38,011 nucleotides of DNA, from contig JAGWGU010000012.1 of assembly GCA_028867275.1 (NCBI GenBank), forward strand, positions 1 to 38,011. The letters run 5' to 3'. Of the stretch, positions 30,505 through 38,011 are shown in pieces. Positions within the stretch are counted from its first letter, which is position 1. The number at the start of each line of letters is the position of its first letter. Both the position numbers and the translations under genes were made by a program. The notes under the pieces were generated by a model. It was not told where the DNA came from. It worked only from the letters and a program-made list of their open reading frames with translations, and made no database searches. The stretch comes from Nitrososphaerota archaeon. GTDB lineage: Archaea; Thermoproteota; Nitrososphaeria; Nitrososphaerales; Nitrosopumilaceae.

Positions 30505-31410
30505 TCAAAGTGCAGAATCGATCATTAGTGCAATAAACAATATTGCAAGATATGGACTTGAAAACTTGAATAATGTCCATGATGCTTTCTCAGATGGCTT
30601 TACAAGTAGCCAGATACTTAGTGCAATCATTATTGCACCTGAAACAATTGCTGTGTACAGATACACTTCATGAAACAAATGTTTTCCAGACGTGCCTGTC
30701 ATGAAAAAGGGAAGAACGCTAAAAAGAACCATCATTAGAGTGGTTCCAGCAATAACTCGAACTGATGTCTTTTCTGATTCAACTGCTGTCAACATTGGAA
30801 CATTGACTTTGTTATAATCATCCTTGACATGAAGTGTAAGACTCCATATGTGCATTGGAATCCAAACAAAGACCAGTCCGGCCATTACTAGTCCTAAATC
30901 CCATAATCCTGTAGTTGTAACTGCAACATAGCCAATCATTGCTGGTGCTCCTCCGGAAAAGCCTCCTAAAACAATATTTGTTCTACTCCTTCTTTTGAGT
31001 AATTTACTATAAATCAAAATATTATCAGCAAGTCCAAAGGCCATAAAAATACCTGCCCATGTGTTTATGGCAAAAGCGCTGACTAGGGATATTGCAGCAA
31101 GAATTAATCCAAAGTATAATGCCTTTTCAGCAGGAAAAATTCTCCTACTTGGAATGGGTCTATCCTTTGTTCTCTCCATTATTGCATCAATGTCTCTGTC
31201 GTTATAGTTTGTCAGTGTATTTGCAGAAGCAGAACCAGCTATTACACTACCTATGACAAGACCCCATGTTAAGGGAGATACTGGAATATGGTACAAATTC
31301 GATGCAGTCAAGGCTGCTCCTATTGCAGTAAAAACAAGGAGATACCATATCTTTGGCTTGGTAACTTCATAGTATACCTTAATTCTTGAACTAGCTTTTG
31401 TTGTTAGCAC
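30505..31410 (-). CDS. ctaB: Protoheme IX farnesyltransferase (heme O synthase)
   Basis: This 301-residue UbiA-superfamily membrane prenyltransferase attaches farnesyl to haem b to make haem O for the terminal oxidase. The first Asp-rich motif is NYNDRDIDAIMERTKDRP (Asn70, Asp71, Asp73, Asp75). The second is near VKDDYNKVNVPML. About nine hydrophobic helices are visible. ERTKDRP after the motif points to CtaB and not to a quinone UbiA. The start is GTG. It lies 3 nt from the convergent ubiD stop and downstream of the Lrp gene on the same strand. Confidence 0.93.
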   Translation of the reverse strand: MLTTKASSRIKVYYEVTKPKIWYLLVFTAIGAALTASNLYHIPVSPLTWGLVIGSVIAGSASANTLTNYNDRDIDAIMERTKDRPIPSRRIFPAEKALYFGLILAAISLVSAFAINTWAGIFMAFGLADNILIYSKLLKRRSRTNIVLGGFSGGAPAMIGYVAVTTTGLWDLGLVMAGLVFVWIPMHIWSLTLHVKDDYNKVNVPMLTAVESEKTSVRVIAGTTLMMVLFSVLPFFMTGTSGKHLFHEVYLYTAIVSGAIMIALSIWLLVKPSEKASWTLFKFSSPYLAILFIALMIDSAL

Positions 31411-31465
31411 ACTCTTACTCCCATTTGGATCTTATTACTTATTTATAGGTTGAAAAGACCACTGA

Positions 31466-31924
31466 CTATTTTGCTGGCTTGTAAGGCATAGGCTTTGTTG
31501 TCCTTTTCATTTCAATGAAACTCTCAGAACGCTGAACTCCTTGAATTCTTCCTAGTCTTTCAGATATCAATCGATGCATCTCATCGAGGTTTTTGGCATA
31601 CATGGTTACAATAATATCAAATCTTCCAGTTACCTCTGAAATCTCTCTTACCTCTGGAATCTTCATTAATTCTTCAATCACATTGTCTCTCATCTTAGAG
31701 TCCATGTTTATTCCAGTGAGTGCTTTTACTGTATAGCCTAATTCTCTATCATTTACTACTATGGTAAAACGTTCTATGAGTTTTCTCTTAATTAGTCTCT
31801 TAATTCGGCTGTATACTACAGATGAATTTACGTTGATCTTCTTTGAAATTCGTGGAACTGATATGTTTGCATCCTGTGATAATTCTGATAAAATTATCAT
31901 ATCTAAATCATCAACTTTTGTCAT
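31466..31924 (-). CDS. Lrp/AsnC family transcriptional regulator
   Basis: This 152-residue two-domain regulator has an N-terminal winged helix (DDLDMIILSELSQDANISVPRI split over two helices, recognition helix NSSVVYSRIKRLIKR) and a C-terminal RAM ligand-binding domain (VKALTGINMD, GRFDIIVTMYAKNLDEM). Archaeal members often sense amino acids or control central metabolism. I start it at the ATG (MTKVDDLD) because the TTG one codon earlier has no better support. It lies between asd and ctaB on the same strand, 55 nt before ctaB. Targets are not evident. Confidence 0.92.
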   Translation of the reverse strand: MTKVDDLDMIILSELSQDANISVPRISKKINVNSSVVYSRIKRLIKRKLIERFTIVVNDRELGYTVKALTGINMDSKMRDNVIEELMKIPEVREISEVTGRFDIIVTMYAKNLDEMHRLISERLGRIQGVQRSESFIEMKRTTKPMPYKPAK

Positions 31925-31999
31925 CAAAACACCGATTATTGTGAATAAATGGATCTTATTAAAGTTGTTAGTATAAAATTTCTATGATTTTATAATTTA

Positions 32000-33076
32000 C
32001 TAAATATAGCCTTTTTTGTATAGCATTTCTGCTAACAATACAGCACCTTTTGCAGAACCCATTTTCTCATTATGTGAGAAAAGCACATACTTGATGCCAT
32101 TGTCAAATACTGTGTCTTCTCTTAATCTTCCAACTACTGTAGTCATTCCTTCATTGATCTCTCTATCTAGTCTTGGTTGTGGCCTTGTAGGATCCTCGTT
32201 AACCATGAGATATTCTTTTGGAGCAGAGGGTAATCCAGTAACGCTAACATTGTTTGAGAACTCCTGCATGGCTTTCTTGACACTTTCCGGGTCAACATGA
32301 GTGGCAGTTTCAACAAAAACGGTTTCAGTGTGACCGTCTAGTACTGGAACTCTTGTACATGTACAACTAACTTTCATCTTTGCTGGATCAATCTTTCCAT
32401 CTGTGAACTTGCCAAGTATTTTTCCTGTTTCTAGTCTTACCTTGTCTTCTTCTTTTGGGATATATGGAATTATGTTGTCAGTAATATCCAATGCTGAAAC
32501 ACCAGGTGATCTGCCTGCGCCTGACATTGCTTGCATGGATGTCATGATTATCTTCTGAGCCCCAAACTTGTCTAAAAGTGGTTTCATAGTTATTGCAAGG
32601 CCTGTTGTAGTACAATTTGGTAATGGTGCTACAAATCCTTTCCAACCTCTATTCTTTCTCTGAACGTCCAGTAACCCAATATGGTCGTCATTTATCCCAG
32701 GAATCAAAATTGGTACATCTGCTTCGTATCTGTATGCCGCAGAGGTACTGATAACTGGAACATGTCTTGCAAATTTTGTTTCAATGTCTCTTGCAGCTTC
32801 GCTTTCTACAGAACTAAAAATTAAATCAAAATTTTCTGGATTTATATCATCTACAGCATCCACTGTCATGTTTTTCACGTACTCTGGAATAGGCTCTCGT
32901 AAATGCCATTTCAAAATGCCACTGTTTGGATCTCTGATCGCCTCTACAAACTTTTTCTTGGCAGATCGTTCGGATGCAGCTATCTGTTTTACCTCAAACC
33001 ATGGATGCTTGTTCAAGGCTAGAACGAATTCCTGTCCTACTGCACCAGTAACTCCAATGATGGCTACACGTTTCAT
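32000..33076 (-). CDS. asd: Aspartate-semialdehyde dehydrogenase
   Basis: This 358-residue NADP-dependent enzyme makes aspartate semialdehyde for the lysine/threonine/methionine branch. It shows the Rossmann loop VAIIGVTGAVGQEF, the catalytic Cys155 in PLPNCTTTGLA, SMQAMSGAGRSPG and the His-bearing VLDGHTETVFVE. The sequence is of the archaeal/fungal subgroup, from which malonyl-CoA/succinyl-CoA reductases evolved in Sulfolobales. I see no feature that decides for that role. Threonine from this branch is also the precursor for the cobalamin side chain made by the divergent neighbour. ATG start. Confidence 0.93.
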   Translation of the reverse strand: MKRVAIIGVTGAVGQEFVLALNKHPWFEVKQIAASERSAKKKFVEAIRDPNSGILKWHLREPIPEYVKNMTVDAVDDINPENFDLIFSSVESEAARDIETKFARHVPVISTSAAYRYEADVPILIPGINDDHIGLLDVQRKNRGWKGFVAPLPNCTTTGLAITMKPLLDKFGAQKIIMTSMQAMSGAGRSPGVSALDITDNIIPYIPKEEDKVRLETGKILGKFTDGKIDPAKMKVSCTCTRVPVLDGHTETVFVETATHVDPESVKKAMQEFSNNVSVTGLPSAPKEYLMVNEDPTRPQPRLDREINEGMTTVVGRLREDTVFDNGIKYVLFSHNEKMGSAKGAVLLAEMLYKKGYI

Positions 33077-33133
33077 AAAGAAAATAGTCCTTTATACAAT
33101 TAATATTCTTTTAGAAGCGCAAGCAAAACACAA

Positions 33134-33141
33134 CTAAATAC
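33134..33141 (+). promoter_or_regulatory. TATA box of the cobalamin operon
   Basis: ACTAAATA is centred about 25 nt upstream of the ATG at 33163, giving a leaderless mRNA. It favours that ATG over the TTG three codons earlier. Confidence 0.5.
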
Positions 33142-33162
33142 CGTTATGGGTATTTGAAAAAT

Positions 33163-34239
33163 ATGAGGCTTAGTGTAGAAAAGACCATAACCAATCACAA
33201 AGTGGCTGCTCACGGAGGCATATTTTCAAATGGCCTTAAACATAATTTGAGACTGTTAGATTTTAGCTCAAATGTCAACCCTCTTGGATTTCCATCTAAA
33301 GTAAGAGATGTTTTCAAAACTGTTTCACATGTTTCTATCTATCCAGATCCTCATTCAAATGAATTAAGAACTCATCTTCAAAAATATACTGGAATTCCAA
33401 AAAATCAGATTATAGTTGGAAACGGAGCTACTGAAATTATCTATAATTATTGTGCTGCATTTCTACGAAAACAAAAAGTGTTGATTCCAATTCCTACATT
33501 TAGTGAATATGAATCTGCTGCAAAATTAAACGGAGCAATGACCTATTTTTTCAAAACAATGAATCTAAATCAAAACTTGGCAGAATTACAAGATGCAATT
33601 TCAAAGAAATACTGTGTTTTTCTATGTAATCCAAATAACCCTACAGGTGTTCTCATAAAGAAAAAAAACATGTTAAAGATTCTTGAATCAGCATATGAAA
33701 AATCTGCAATGGTATTTCTTGATGAGTGTTTCATTGAATTAGTTCCTAGTGGTAACGAAAGCGTTGTCTCATATCTGAAAGAGTTTGATAATCTTTTCAT
33801 CCTTAGGTCCTTAACAAAGTCATTTGGATTGGCTGGATTGAGGATTGGGTATGGACTTGGCAATAAAAAAATGATTGAAATTCTACAAAAGATCAAGATT
33901 CCATGGAACGTTAGTGGGATTGCACAACAATCGTCAATCAAGGCATTATCTGACAAATCCCATTTGTCAAAGACATTAAATGTAATCCGAAAGGAATCAA
34001 AATTTCTCATGGACTCCATATCAAAAATAAAAGGCTTTACTTGTTACAATTCTGATACAAACTTTATTTTAATAAAATCAAAAATAAAGTCACGCCAACT
34101 TCAAAATAAGTTGCTACACAGAAATATTCTCATACGGAACTGTAGCACATTTCGCGGATTAAATGACAATTACATAAGAATTGCAGTTAGAACTCATAAA
34201 GAAAATCTAAAACTAGTTGAGGCATTACAAAAATCATGA
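33163..34239 (+). CDS. cobD: L-threonine-O-3-phosphate decarboxylase-like aminotransferase-fold enzyme
   Basis: This 358-residue PLP enzyme of the HisC/CobD branch carries HGGIF and LLDFSSNVNPLGFP at the start, typical of CobD (CobC). NPNNPTG binds the cofactor and Lys219 in SLTKSFGLAGLRIGYG would hold PLP. The C-terminal arginine sits in NYIRIAVR. In cobalamin synthesis the enzyme supplies (R)-1-aminopropan-2-ol phosphate for the nucleotide loop. It heads an operon of CobQ, CbiB, CobS and CobY genes, which supports this role over histidinol-phosphate aminotransferase. ATG chosen because of the TATA spacing. Its stop overlaps cbiP as ATGA. Confidence 0.88.
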   Translation: MRLSVEKTITNHKVAAHGGIFSNGLKHNLRLLDFSSNVNPLGFPSKVRDVFKTVSHVSIYPDPHSNELRTHLQKYTGIPKNQIIVGNGATEIIYNYCAAFLRKQKVLIPIPTFSEYESAAKLNGAMTYFFKTMNLNQNLAELQDAISKKYCVFLCNPNNPTGVLIKKKNMLKILESAYEKSAMVFLDECFIELVPSGNESVVSYLKEFDNLFILRSLTKSFGLAGLRIGYGLGNKKMIEILQKIKIPWNVSGIAQQSSIKALSDKSHLSKTLNVIRKESKFLMDSISKIKGFTCYNSDTNFILIKSKIKSRQLQNKLLHRNILIRNCSTFRGLNDNYIRIAVRTHKENLKLVEALQKS

Positions 34240-35081
34240 CCGCAAAAACTTTGATGATACAGGGTACTTCTTCAGGGGCTGGAAAAACAACTCTAGTTAC
34301 TGCCCTTTGTAGAATTTTCTCTGATGAAGGATACAAAGTAGCGCCATTCAAGTCGCAGAACATGTCATCTTATTCCTATGTTGGCAAAGAATTTGAGATC
34401 TCAAGGGCTCAAGCCATTCAAGCAATTGCTGCAAGAAGTAAGGTAATGCCAATAATGAATCCAATTTTATTAAAACCTCTTGGAAATTATGAGAGTGAAA
34501 TTTTTGTAAATGGTATATTCCATGGTAAGATGCATGCTAGGGATTATTACAAAAAATTTGCACTCTCAACAGGACTTGAAGAATCAAAGAATGCGCTTGA
34601 CCAATTACTAAAGGCGAATGATATTGTAGTACTGGAAGGAGCTGGATCTCCATCGGAGATAAACTTGCAACGATATGACATTGCAAATATGAGAATGGCA
34701 GAGTATTGCAAGTCACCAGTGATTTTGGTAACTGACATAGACAAGGGCGGAAGCTTTGCAAGTATTGTAGGGACATTATCGCTTCTTGATAAAAAATATC
34801 AAAAACTTGTCAAAGGGTTTGTTATAAACAAGTTTAGAGGAGATGTGACTATGCTATACCCAAGTTATTCTATATTGAGAAAGAAAACCATGAAACCAGT
34901 AATTGGTACAATTCCTTTAATTGAGTTTGACATACCAGATGAGGATTCTTTGCATGCAACCCCAAAACAAGTATCATGGACAAAAAAATATCTCAGAACA
35001 CTAGACAAAGAAATTGATCACTTGGCTTTAATTGTGAAAAAAAATCTGGATATGAAAAAAATACGAGGTATGTTGAACTGA
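34236..35081 (+). CDS. cbiP: Cobyric acid synthase, synthetase domain only (no glutaminase domain)
   Basis: This 281-residue protein matches the N-terminal, ATP-dependent half of CobQ/CbiP: P-loop QGTSSGAGKTT (about 9-19), APFKSQNMSSYSYV, ILLKPLGNYES, VLEGAGSPSEINL, DIDKGGSFASIVGT and KGFVINKFRGD. Full-length enzymes are about 480-510 residues with a C-terminal class I glutaminase (Cys-His-Glu). Here the chain ends soon after PDEDSLHATPK and the next gene begins at once, so that domain is absent, with no frameshifted remnant. It would amidate cobyrinic acid diamide with free ammonia or with a partner glutaminase. That fits an ammonia-rich cell but is inference. Confidence 0.9.
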   Translation: MTAKTLMIQGTSSGAGKTTLVTALCRIFSDEGYKVAPFKSQNMSSYSYVGKEFEISRAQAIQAIAARSKVMPIMNPILLKPLGNYESEIFVNGIFHGKMHARDYYKKFALSTGLEESKNALDQLLKANDIVVLEGAGSPSEINLQRYDIANMRMAEYCKSPVILVTDIDKGGSFASIVGTLSLLDKKYQKLVKGFVINKFRGDVTMLYPSYSILRKKTMKPVIGTIPLIEFDIPDEDSLHATPKQVSWTKKYLRTLDKEIDHLALIVKKNLDMKKIRGMLN

Positions 35082-35104
35082 TTCTAATACCAATAATTGC
35101 AGTT

Positions 35105-36070
35105 GTGTTTGCACTTGCCCTTGATTTTATTTTTGGAGATCCAAAAAACAGATATCATCCAACTGTTTGGATGGGAAAATTGATTGGCAAGTCTGTACCA
35201 TATGCAAAATCTGCCAACCCAATTACTGAAAAAATTAATGGTACTATTCTTCTTGTTTTGTTGGTATCACTGGTATCTATTTTGATTATCTTCTTCTCCT
35301 CTTTTTTGAGATATGTAGAAAATTTTGAGTTAACTGGACTCTACAAAATTCTATTCATAGGTACAAGTATAATCCTGGTCGGAATTCTCCTAAAGACTAC
35401 CATTGCAATAAAGGGAATGGAAGATCATGCATCAAAAATCATGGATTCTGTATCAAAAAATGACCTAGATGGTGCAAGGGTAAAACTTTCCATGATAGTA
35501 AAACGAGATACCAAAAATTTAGATAAACAACATGTAATTTCTGCAACACTTGAAAGTATCAGCGAAAATATTGTTGATGGTATAACTGGTCCGCTTTTCT
35601 ACTTTTCAATTTTTGGTCTGGCTGGTGCATTTGTATATCGAACTGTAAACACTGCTGATTCTATGATAGGGTATAAAACAGAAATATTTAGAAACATAGG
35701 ATGGTTTGCTGCCAACTGTGACAAAATACTAAACTTTCTTCCTTCTAGACTTACAAGCCTCGTAATGATATTTTCATGCATTATACTAAAAAAAGATTGG
35801 AGGCACTCAATCCATATCATGAAAAGAGATGGTCCCAAGACTGAAAGTCCAAATGCTGGTTATCCAATGGCTACTCTTGCTGGTGCACTTGGAATAAAAT
35901 TTGAAAAGATGGAACATTATGTTTTAGGAGATGGCAAGTCTGAGATAACTGAAAAACATTTCAGATCTGCAATTTCTATAATGAAGATGACTACCGCATT
36001 GTTTGTCTTATTTTTTACAATTCCTGTGATTCTGTTATTGTCATATCTTGGTTGGTGGTTTAATGTTTAA
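35105..36070 (+). CDS. cbiB: Adenosylcobinamide-phosphate synthase CbiB
   Basis: This 321-residue integral-membrane enzyme attaches aminopropanol phosphate to cobyric acid. It shows DFIFGDPKNRYHPTVWMGKLIG at the N-terminus (split at FGDP), RDTKNLDKQHVISATLESISENIVDG, the VYRTVNTADSMIGYK segment and NAGYPMATLAGALGI. Five to six membrane helices are predicted. The first GTG gives an unusually short start (7 residues before the conserved Asp). The frame stays open upstream (LILIPIIAV, back to a CTG overlapping the cbiP stop), so the true start may be a rare codon at 35078-35081. Order and family place it after CobQ in the pathway. Confidence 0.92.
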   Translation: MFALALDFIFGDPKNRYHPTVWMGKLIGKSVPYAKSANPITEKINGTILLVLLVSLVSILIIFFSSFLRYVENFELTGLYKILFIGTSIILVGILLKTTIAIKGMEDHASKIMDSVSKNDLDGARVKLSMIVKRDTKNLDKQHVISATLESISENIVDGITGPLFYFSIFGLAGAFVYRTVNTADSMIGYKTEIFRNIGWFAANCDKILNFLPSRLTSLVMIFSCIILKKDWRHSIHIMKRDGPKTESPNAGYPMATLAGALGIKFEKMEHYVLGDGKSEITEKHFRSAISIMKMTTALFVLFFTIPVILLLSYLGWWFNV

Positions 36071-36788
36071 GGGAATATCATCTGTAGTGTCATTTCTAAC
36101 AATCATTCCTTCCAAGAATGGTGAACTAGAAACTGTAGCAAAGAACATGTATCTTTTTCCAATTGCAGGAGCTCTGATTGGAATAGTTATTGGTGCAGCA
36201 GGTTATGGATTATCTTTATTTCTTCAACCTCTTATTACTGGCCTGATCTTGACTGGAGCACTTGCTATAATCACTGGTATGCATCATACTGATGCACTAT
36301 GTGATTTTGCAGATGGGATTATGGCAAAGGGAACCAGAGAAAAAAAACTCCAAGCAATGAGGGATCCCGCAGTTGGTTCTGCGGGAGTGATGACAGTTGT
36401 TCTATATGCTGCAGGCATGATACTAGCTATTTCCATGATGAAGGGTTTTGCATTGTTTGAGGCAATACTTCTAAGTGAACTCATGGCTAAACTATCAATG
36501 GTAATACAGGCAAATCGAGGTCTTTCTGCTTGGCAAGGACTAAGTTCTCCCTTTACTCAATCCATGAAAGATCCAAGAAAACTTGTTCTAGCTGCACTAT
36601 TGGCAATAGTACCTACCGTAATTTTGGCAGGAATGACAGGTATATTTGTAGTAATATCGTGCATAGGATTGTCTTTTCTATTGATTGCCATTGCAAACAG
36701 GAGCTTTGGGGGAATTTCAGGTGATGTCTTTGGTGCAAGTAATGAGTTAGTAAGACTGGCATCTCTATTGATTTTTGCATCGGTATGA
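36063..36788 (+). CDS. cobS: Adenosylcobinamide-GDP ribazoletransferase (cobalamin synthase)
   Basis: This 241-residue membrane enzyme joins the lower ligand (alpha-ribazole or its phosphate) to GDP-cobinamide. The conserved acidic motif is HHTDALCDFADGIMAKGTRE, followed by MRDPAVGSAG, as in CobS. Helices span most of the rest (GALIGIVIGAAGYGLSL; AALLAIVPTVILAG). I start at ATG 36063 (MFKGISSVVSFLTIIP), since family members begin with this amphipathic stretch; the upstream TTG lies inside cbiB. Overlaps are 8 nt with cbiB and 4 nt (ATGA) with cobY. Confidence 0.93.
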   Translation: MFKGISSVVSFLTIIPSKNGELETVAKNMYLFPIAGALIGIVIGAAGYGLSLFLQPLITGLILTGALAIITGMHHTDALCDFADGIMAKGTREKKLQAMRDPAVGSAGVMTVVLYAAGMILAISMMKGFALFEAILLSELMAKLSMVIQANRGLSAWQGLSSPFTQSMKDPRKLVLAALLAIVPTVILAGMTGIFVVISCIGLSFLLIAIANRSFGGISGDVFGASNELVRLASLLIFASV

Positions 36789-37369
36789 TAGGACTAGTTA
36801 TGTGTGGAGGTAAGGGCACTAGAATGAAATCCTCCGAGGAAAAACTACTCCTACGATACAAAAAGCCACTGATAGAACATGTTCTAAATGCTTTGCAAAA
36901 TTCAAAAATATTTTCGAATATAGTATGCGTTACAAGTAATAATGCACCAAAGACCCGTGAGTTTGTTTCTAGTCTGGGTATTGACATACTTGAAACAAAG
37001 GGAACTGGATATGTCAGTGATCTGGGAGAATCTCTTTCCAAGTTTAAAGAATTAATTTTTGTGACTTCTGGGGACATGCCGCTTTTAGATTCTGAGATAA
37101 TTAAAAAAATTGTAGATTTGGTAAATGAAGAAAATGTCTGGACAAGTATATTGATACGAAAAACTTTTCTTTTATCTCTTGGATTGGAAGCAGAATTTTT
37201 TGTTAATTATAACGGTGAAGAATGTGCCTACACTGGAATCTCTATGGTTGATCCTAGAAAGATAAAAAACATGGAAACTGTAAAGGAATCTCACATTGTT
37301 CTTGATGACAAAAGAATAGCTATTAACCTGAACACAAAGAAAGAATATGACCTAATCTGCGCTACCTAA
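36785..37369 (+). CDS. cobY: GTP:adenosylcobinamide-phosphate guanylyltransferase CobY
   Basis: This 194-residue archaeal nucleotidyltransferase activates adenosylcobinamide phosphate with GTP; it is the archaeal replacement of bacterial CobU. The N-terminal signature MCGGKGTRM with EEKLLLRYKKPLIEHVL and the metal-binding FVTSGDMPLL are diagnostic, and KRIAINLNTKKEYDLI ends the fold. Length agrees with characterised CobY. It closes the operon (ATGA overlap with cobS) and its 3' end overlaps the convergent eS27 gene by 18 nt. Confidence 0.93.
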   Translation: MIGLVMCGGKGTRMKSSEEKLLLRYKKPLIEHVLNALQNSKIFSNIVCVTSNNAPKTREFVSSLGIDILETKGTGYVSDLGESLSKFKELIFVTSGDMPLLDSEIIKKIVDLVNEENVWTSILIRKTFLLSLGLEAEFFVNYNGEECAYTGISMVDPRKIKNMETVKESHIVLDDKRIAINLNTKKEYDLICAT

Positions 37370-37549
37370 AATTTTTCCATTTGTTTTTGCAATGGAACCA
37401 GTTGGTTCTGCTAGAGTATTACCACATGCCTTACATGTCACTATTGAGGAAACATGCGAGTAAACAACACTCTCTTCGCCACATTCTTTACACTGTACTC
37501 TTTGGAATTTACTTCCTGGTTTTGGTATCCAAATATGAGCTCTTTTCAT
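37352..37549 (-). CDS. rps27e: 30S ribosomal protein eS27
   Basis: This 65-residue zinc-ribbon ribosomal protein has CKECG and CKACG knuckles (about 21-40) around VVYSHVSSIVTC, and ends with AEPTGSIAKTNGKI as in archaeal eS27. I start it at the ATG whose first base is also the last base of the eL42 stop codon (TAATG on the minus strand), so both are translated in tandem. Longer upstream extensions in frame lie inside eL42. Its 3' end overlaps cobY by 18 nt. Confidence 0.95.
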   Translation of the reverse strand: MKRAHIWIPKPGSKFQRVQCKECGEESVVYSHVSSIVTCKACGNTLAEPTGSIAKTNGKILGSAD

Positions 37550-37827
37550 TATGCAACTAACTCCAATTTTCTTAGTCTTATCCCTGATACATTCCATTTC
37601 TTCTTGCATTCTGGACATGTCATGATAGGAGTAATCTTCTTAGTAGTCTTTGCTGGTTTTGCTAACTTTGGGAACTTTTGACCACCATAACCTTTCTTAT
37701 CCTCAGCGTGTCTTCTTTCACCAATAGCAGAACCTCTTCTTTTTCCTGCCTTGTATATGGAGACCTTGTGTAACGTATGTTTCTTACACTTGGGGCAATA
37801 CCTATTGATCTCCTTTGGCATGTTCAT
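37549..37827 (-). CDS. rpl44e: 50S ribosomal protein eL42 (L44e)
   Basis: This 92-residue ribosomal protein contacts the E site of the large subunit. It starts MNMPKEINRYCPKCKKHT and has the second knuckle CPECKKKW, making a C4 zinc site. The middle AGKRRGSAIGERRHAEDKKGYGGQ (in pieces) is the conserved basic loop containing the GGQ-like segment. It is the first gene of the eL42-eS27 pair. A TTTAAATT box about 28 nt upstream of the ATG (37852-37859) indicates a leaderless mRNA. Confidence 0.96.
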   Translation of the reverse strand: MNMPKEINRYCPKCKKHTLHKVSIYKAGKRRGSAIGERRHAEDKKGYGGQKFPKLAKPAKTTKKITPIMTCPECKKKWNVSGIRLRKLELVA

Positions 37828-37851
37828 AAAAAATGAGCTGCGTTGACCGTA

Positions 37852-37871
37852 ATTTAAACATCGCTTTAATA
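37852..37871. promoter_or_regulatory. Divergent promoters for eL42 and the adenine deaminase-like gene
   Basis: Two TATA boxes lie in this 66-nt divergent gap. One is AATTTAAAC at 37851-37859, read on the minus strand about 28 nt before the eL42 ATG. The other is TTTAATA at 37865-37871 on the plus strand, about 26 nt before the ATG at 37894. Both spacings fit leaderless starts. Confidence 0.45.
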
Positions 37872-37893
37872 GTATACTGAATTAACCATCTCC

Positions 37894-38011
37894 ATGAAGG
37901 CCAGTTCACTTGCCTCCATGATTCTATCGCTCAATGCAGTAGCTATGGGTGAAAGCAAGGCAGATGTTGTCTTGAAAAATTGCAGGCTGGTTAATGTATT
38001 TTCAAGGGAAA
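37894..38011 (+). CDS. Adenine deaminase-like protein (5' end only)
   Basis: Only the first 39 residues are in the window. After an N-terminal helix (MKASSLASMILSLNAVAMG) they read ESKADVVLKNCRLVNVFSRE, the opening beta-strands of the amidohydrolase composite domain as found in adenine deaminase (Ade). Adenine deaminase makes hypoxanthine in purine salvage. A TATA box 26 nt upstream supports the ATG. The catalytic His residues would lie beyond the edge, so other amidohydrolases such as dihydroorotase-type enzymes cannot be excluded. Confidence 0.6.
   Translation, partial: MKASSLASMILSLNAVAMGESKADVVLKNCRLVNVFSRE

Noticed and set aside
33570-34019. 149-codon minus-strand frame inside the cobD-like gene
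   Set aside because: Antisense of a conserved PLP enzyme; composition reflects the complementary strand only.
34236-35081. CobQ as a pseudogene or frameshifted full-length gene
   Set aside because: The downstream sequence immediately encodes CbiB; no glutaminase remnant is found in any frame. A genuine short form is the simpler reading, though a sequencing or assembly deletion is not excluded.
36613-37077. 154-codon minus-strand frame across cobS/cobY
   Set aside because: Spans two overlapping real genes in antisense and shows no domain.

Overview
The window is a contiguous, gene-dense, AT-rich chromosomal segment from an archaeon of the Nitrososphaerota (Thaumarchaeota), most likely a group I.1a ammonia oxidiser (Nitrosopumilus/Nitrosarchaeum/Nitrosotenuis type). 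Grounds: archaeal information-processing genes (TFE, NAC, Trm56, Nep1, Rpp21, eS19, eS27, eL42, PDCD5-like), a cupredoxin ending in a PEFG-type sorting tail, archaeal riboflavin and cobalamin enzymes (ArfA, ArfC, CobY), frequent TTG/GTG starts, and TATA boxes about 25-29 nt upstream of many start codons (leaderless mRNAs). I saw no mobile element, prophage or CRISPR array, and no gene-free stretch longer than 300 bases.

Layout. 1-5.6 kb: envelope genes (PEFG-tailed cupredoxin end, two secreted proteins of unknown function, a rhomboid protease), a tiny 4-oxalocrotonate tautomerase, a Nit-type amidase and a standalone topoisomerase-type zinc-finger protein. 5.7-7.4 kb: thiolase plus DUF35 zinc-ribbon/OB partner and a small zinc-ribbon protein. 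7.5-12.5 kb: a large HTH/ATP-cone/NrdD-like protein without a glycyl-radical loop, then the B12-dependent ribonucleotide reductase NrdJ. Between them lie a perfect tandem 13-bp repeat at the promoter and a possible leader ORF touching the nrdJ start. 12.5-15 kb: a structured RNA candidate, a secreted glycosidase-fold protein and a secreted HExxH protein. 15-18.9 kb: tRNA-Gly, nep1, RNase P Rpp21, eS19, PDCD5-like, a medium-chain dehydrogenase and a CitE-like lyase.

18.9-23.3 kb: riboflavin genes ribE, ribB, ribH, arfA, an unassigned amidohydrolase and arfC. The last five are tightly packed or overlapping. The amidohydrolase sits where a missing archaeal riboflavin enzyme would be expected. 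23.3-26.6 kb (minus strand): TFE, Trm56, HflX and an AbrB-PhoU regulator. 26.7-30.5 kb: PUA protein, NAC, a RuvC/RNase H-fold candidate, a zinc-finger protein with a lysine-rich tail, a PAC3-like small protein and UbiD. 30.5-33.1 kb (minus strand): CtaB, Lrp/AsnC regulator, aspartate-semialdehyde dehydrogenase.

33.2-37.4 kb: late cobalamin operon (threonine-phosphate decarboxylase-like, CbiP/CobQ, CbiB, CobS, CobY) with ATGA-type overlaps. CobQ is only its synthetase half and lacks the glutaminase domain. The window ends with eL42/eS27 on the minus strand and, divergently, the start of an adenine deaminase-like gene.

The metabolic thread is cofactor self-sufficiency: the window makes B12 and holds the B12-dependent RNR, and it makes flavin and holds UbiD, which needs prenylated FMN. 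The most unusual items are the NrdD-like HTH protein beside nrdJ with its promoter architecture, the orphan amidohydrolase in the riboflavin operon, the glutaminase-less CobQ and the pseudoknot-capable RNA after nrdJ.
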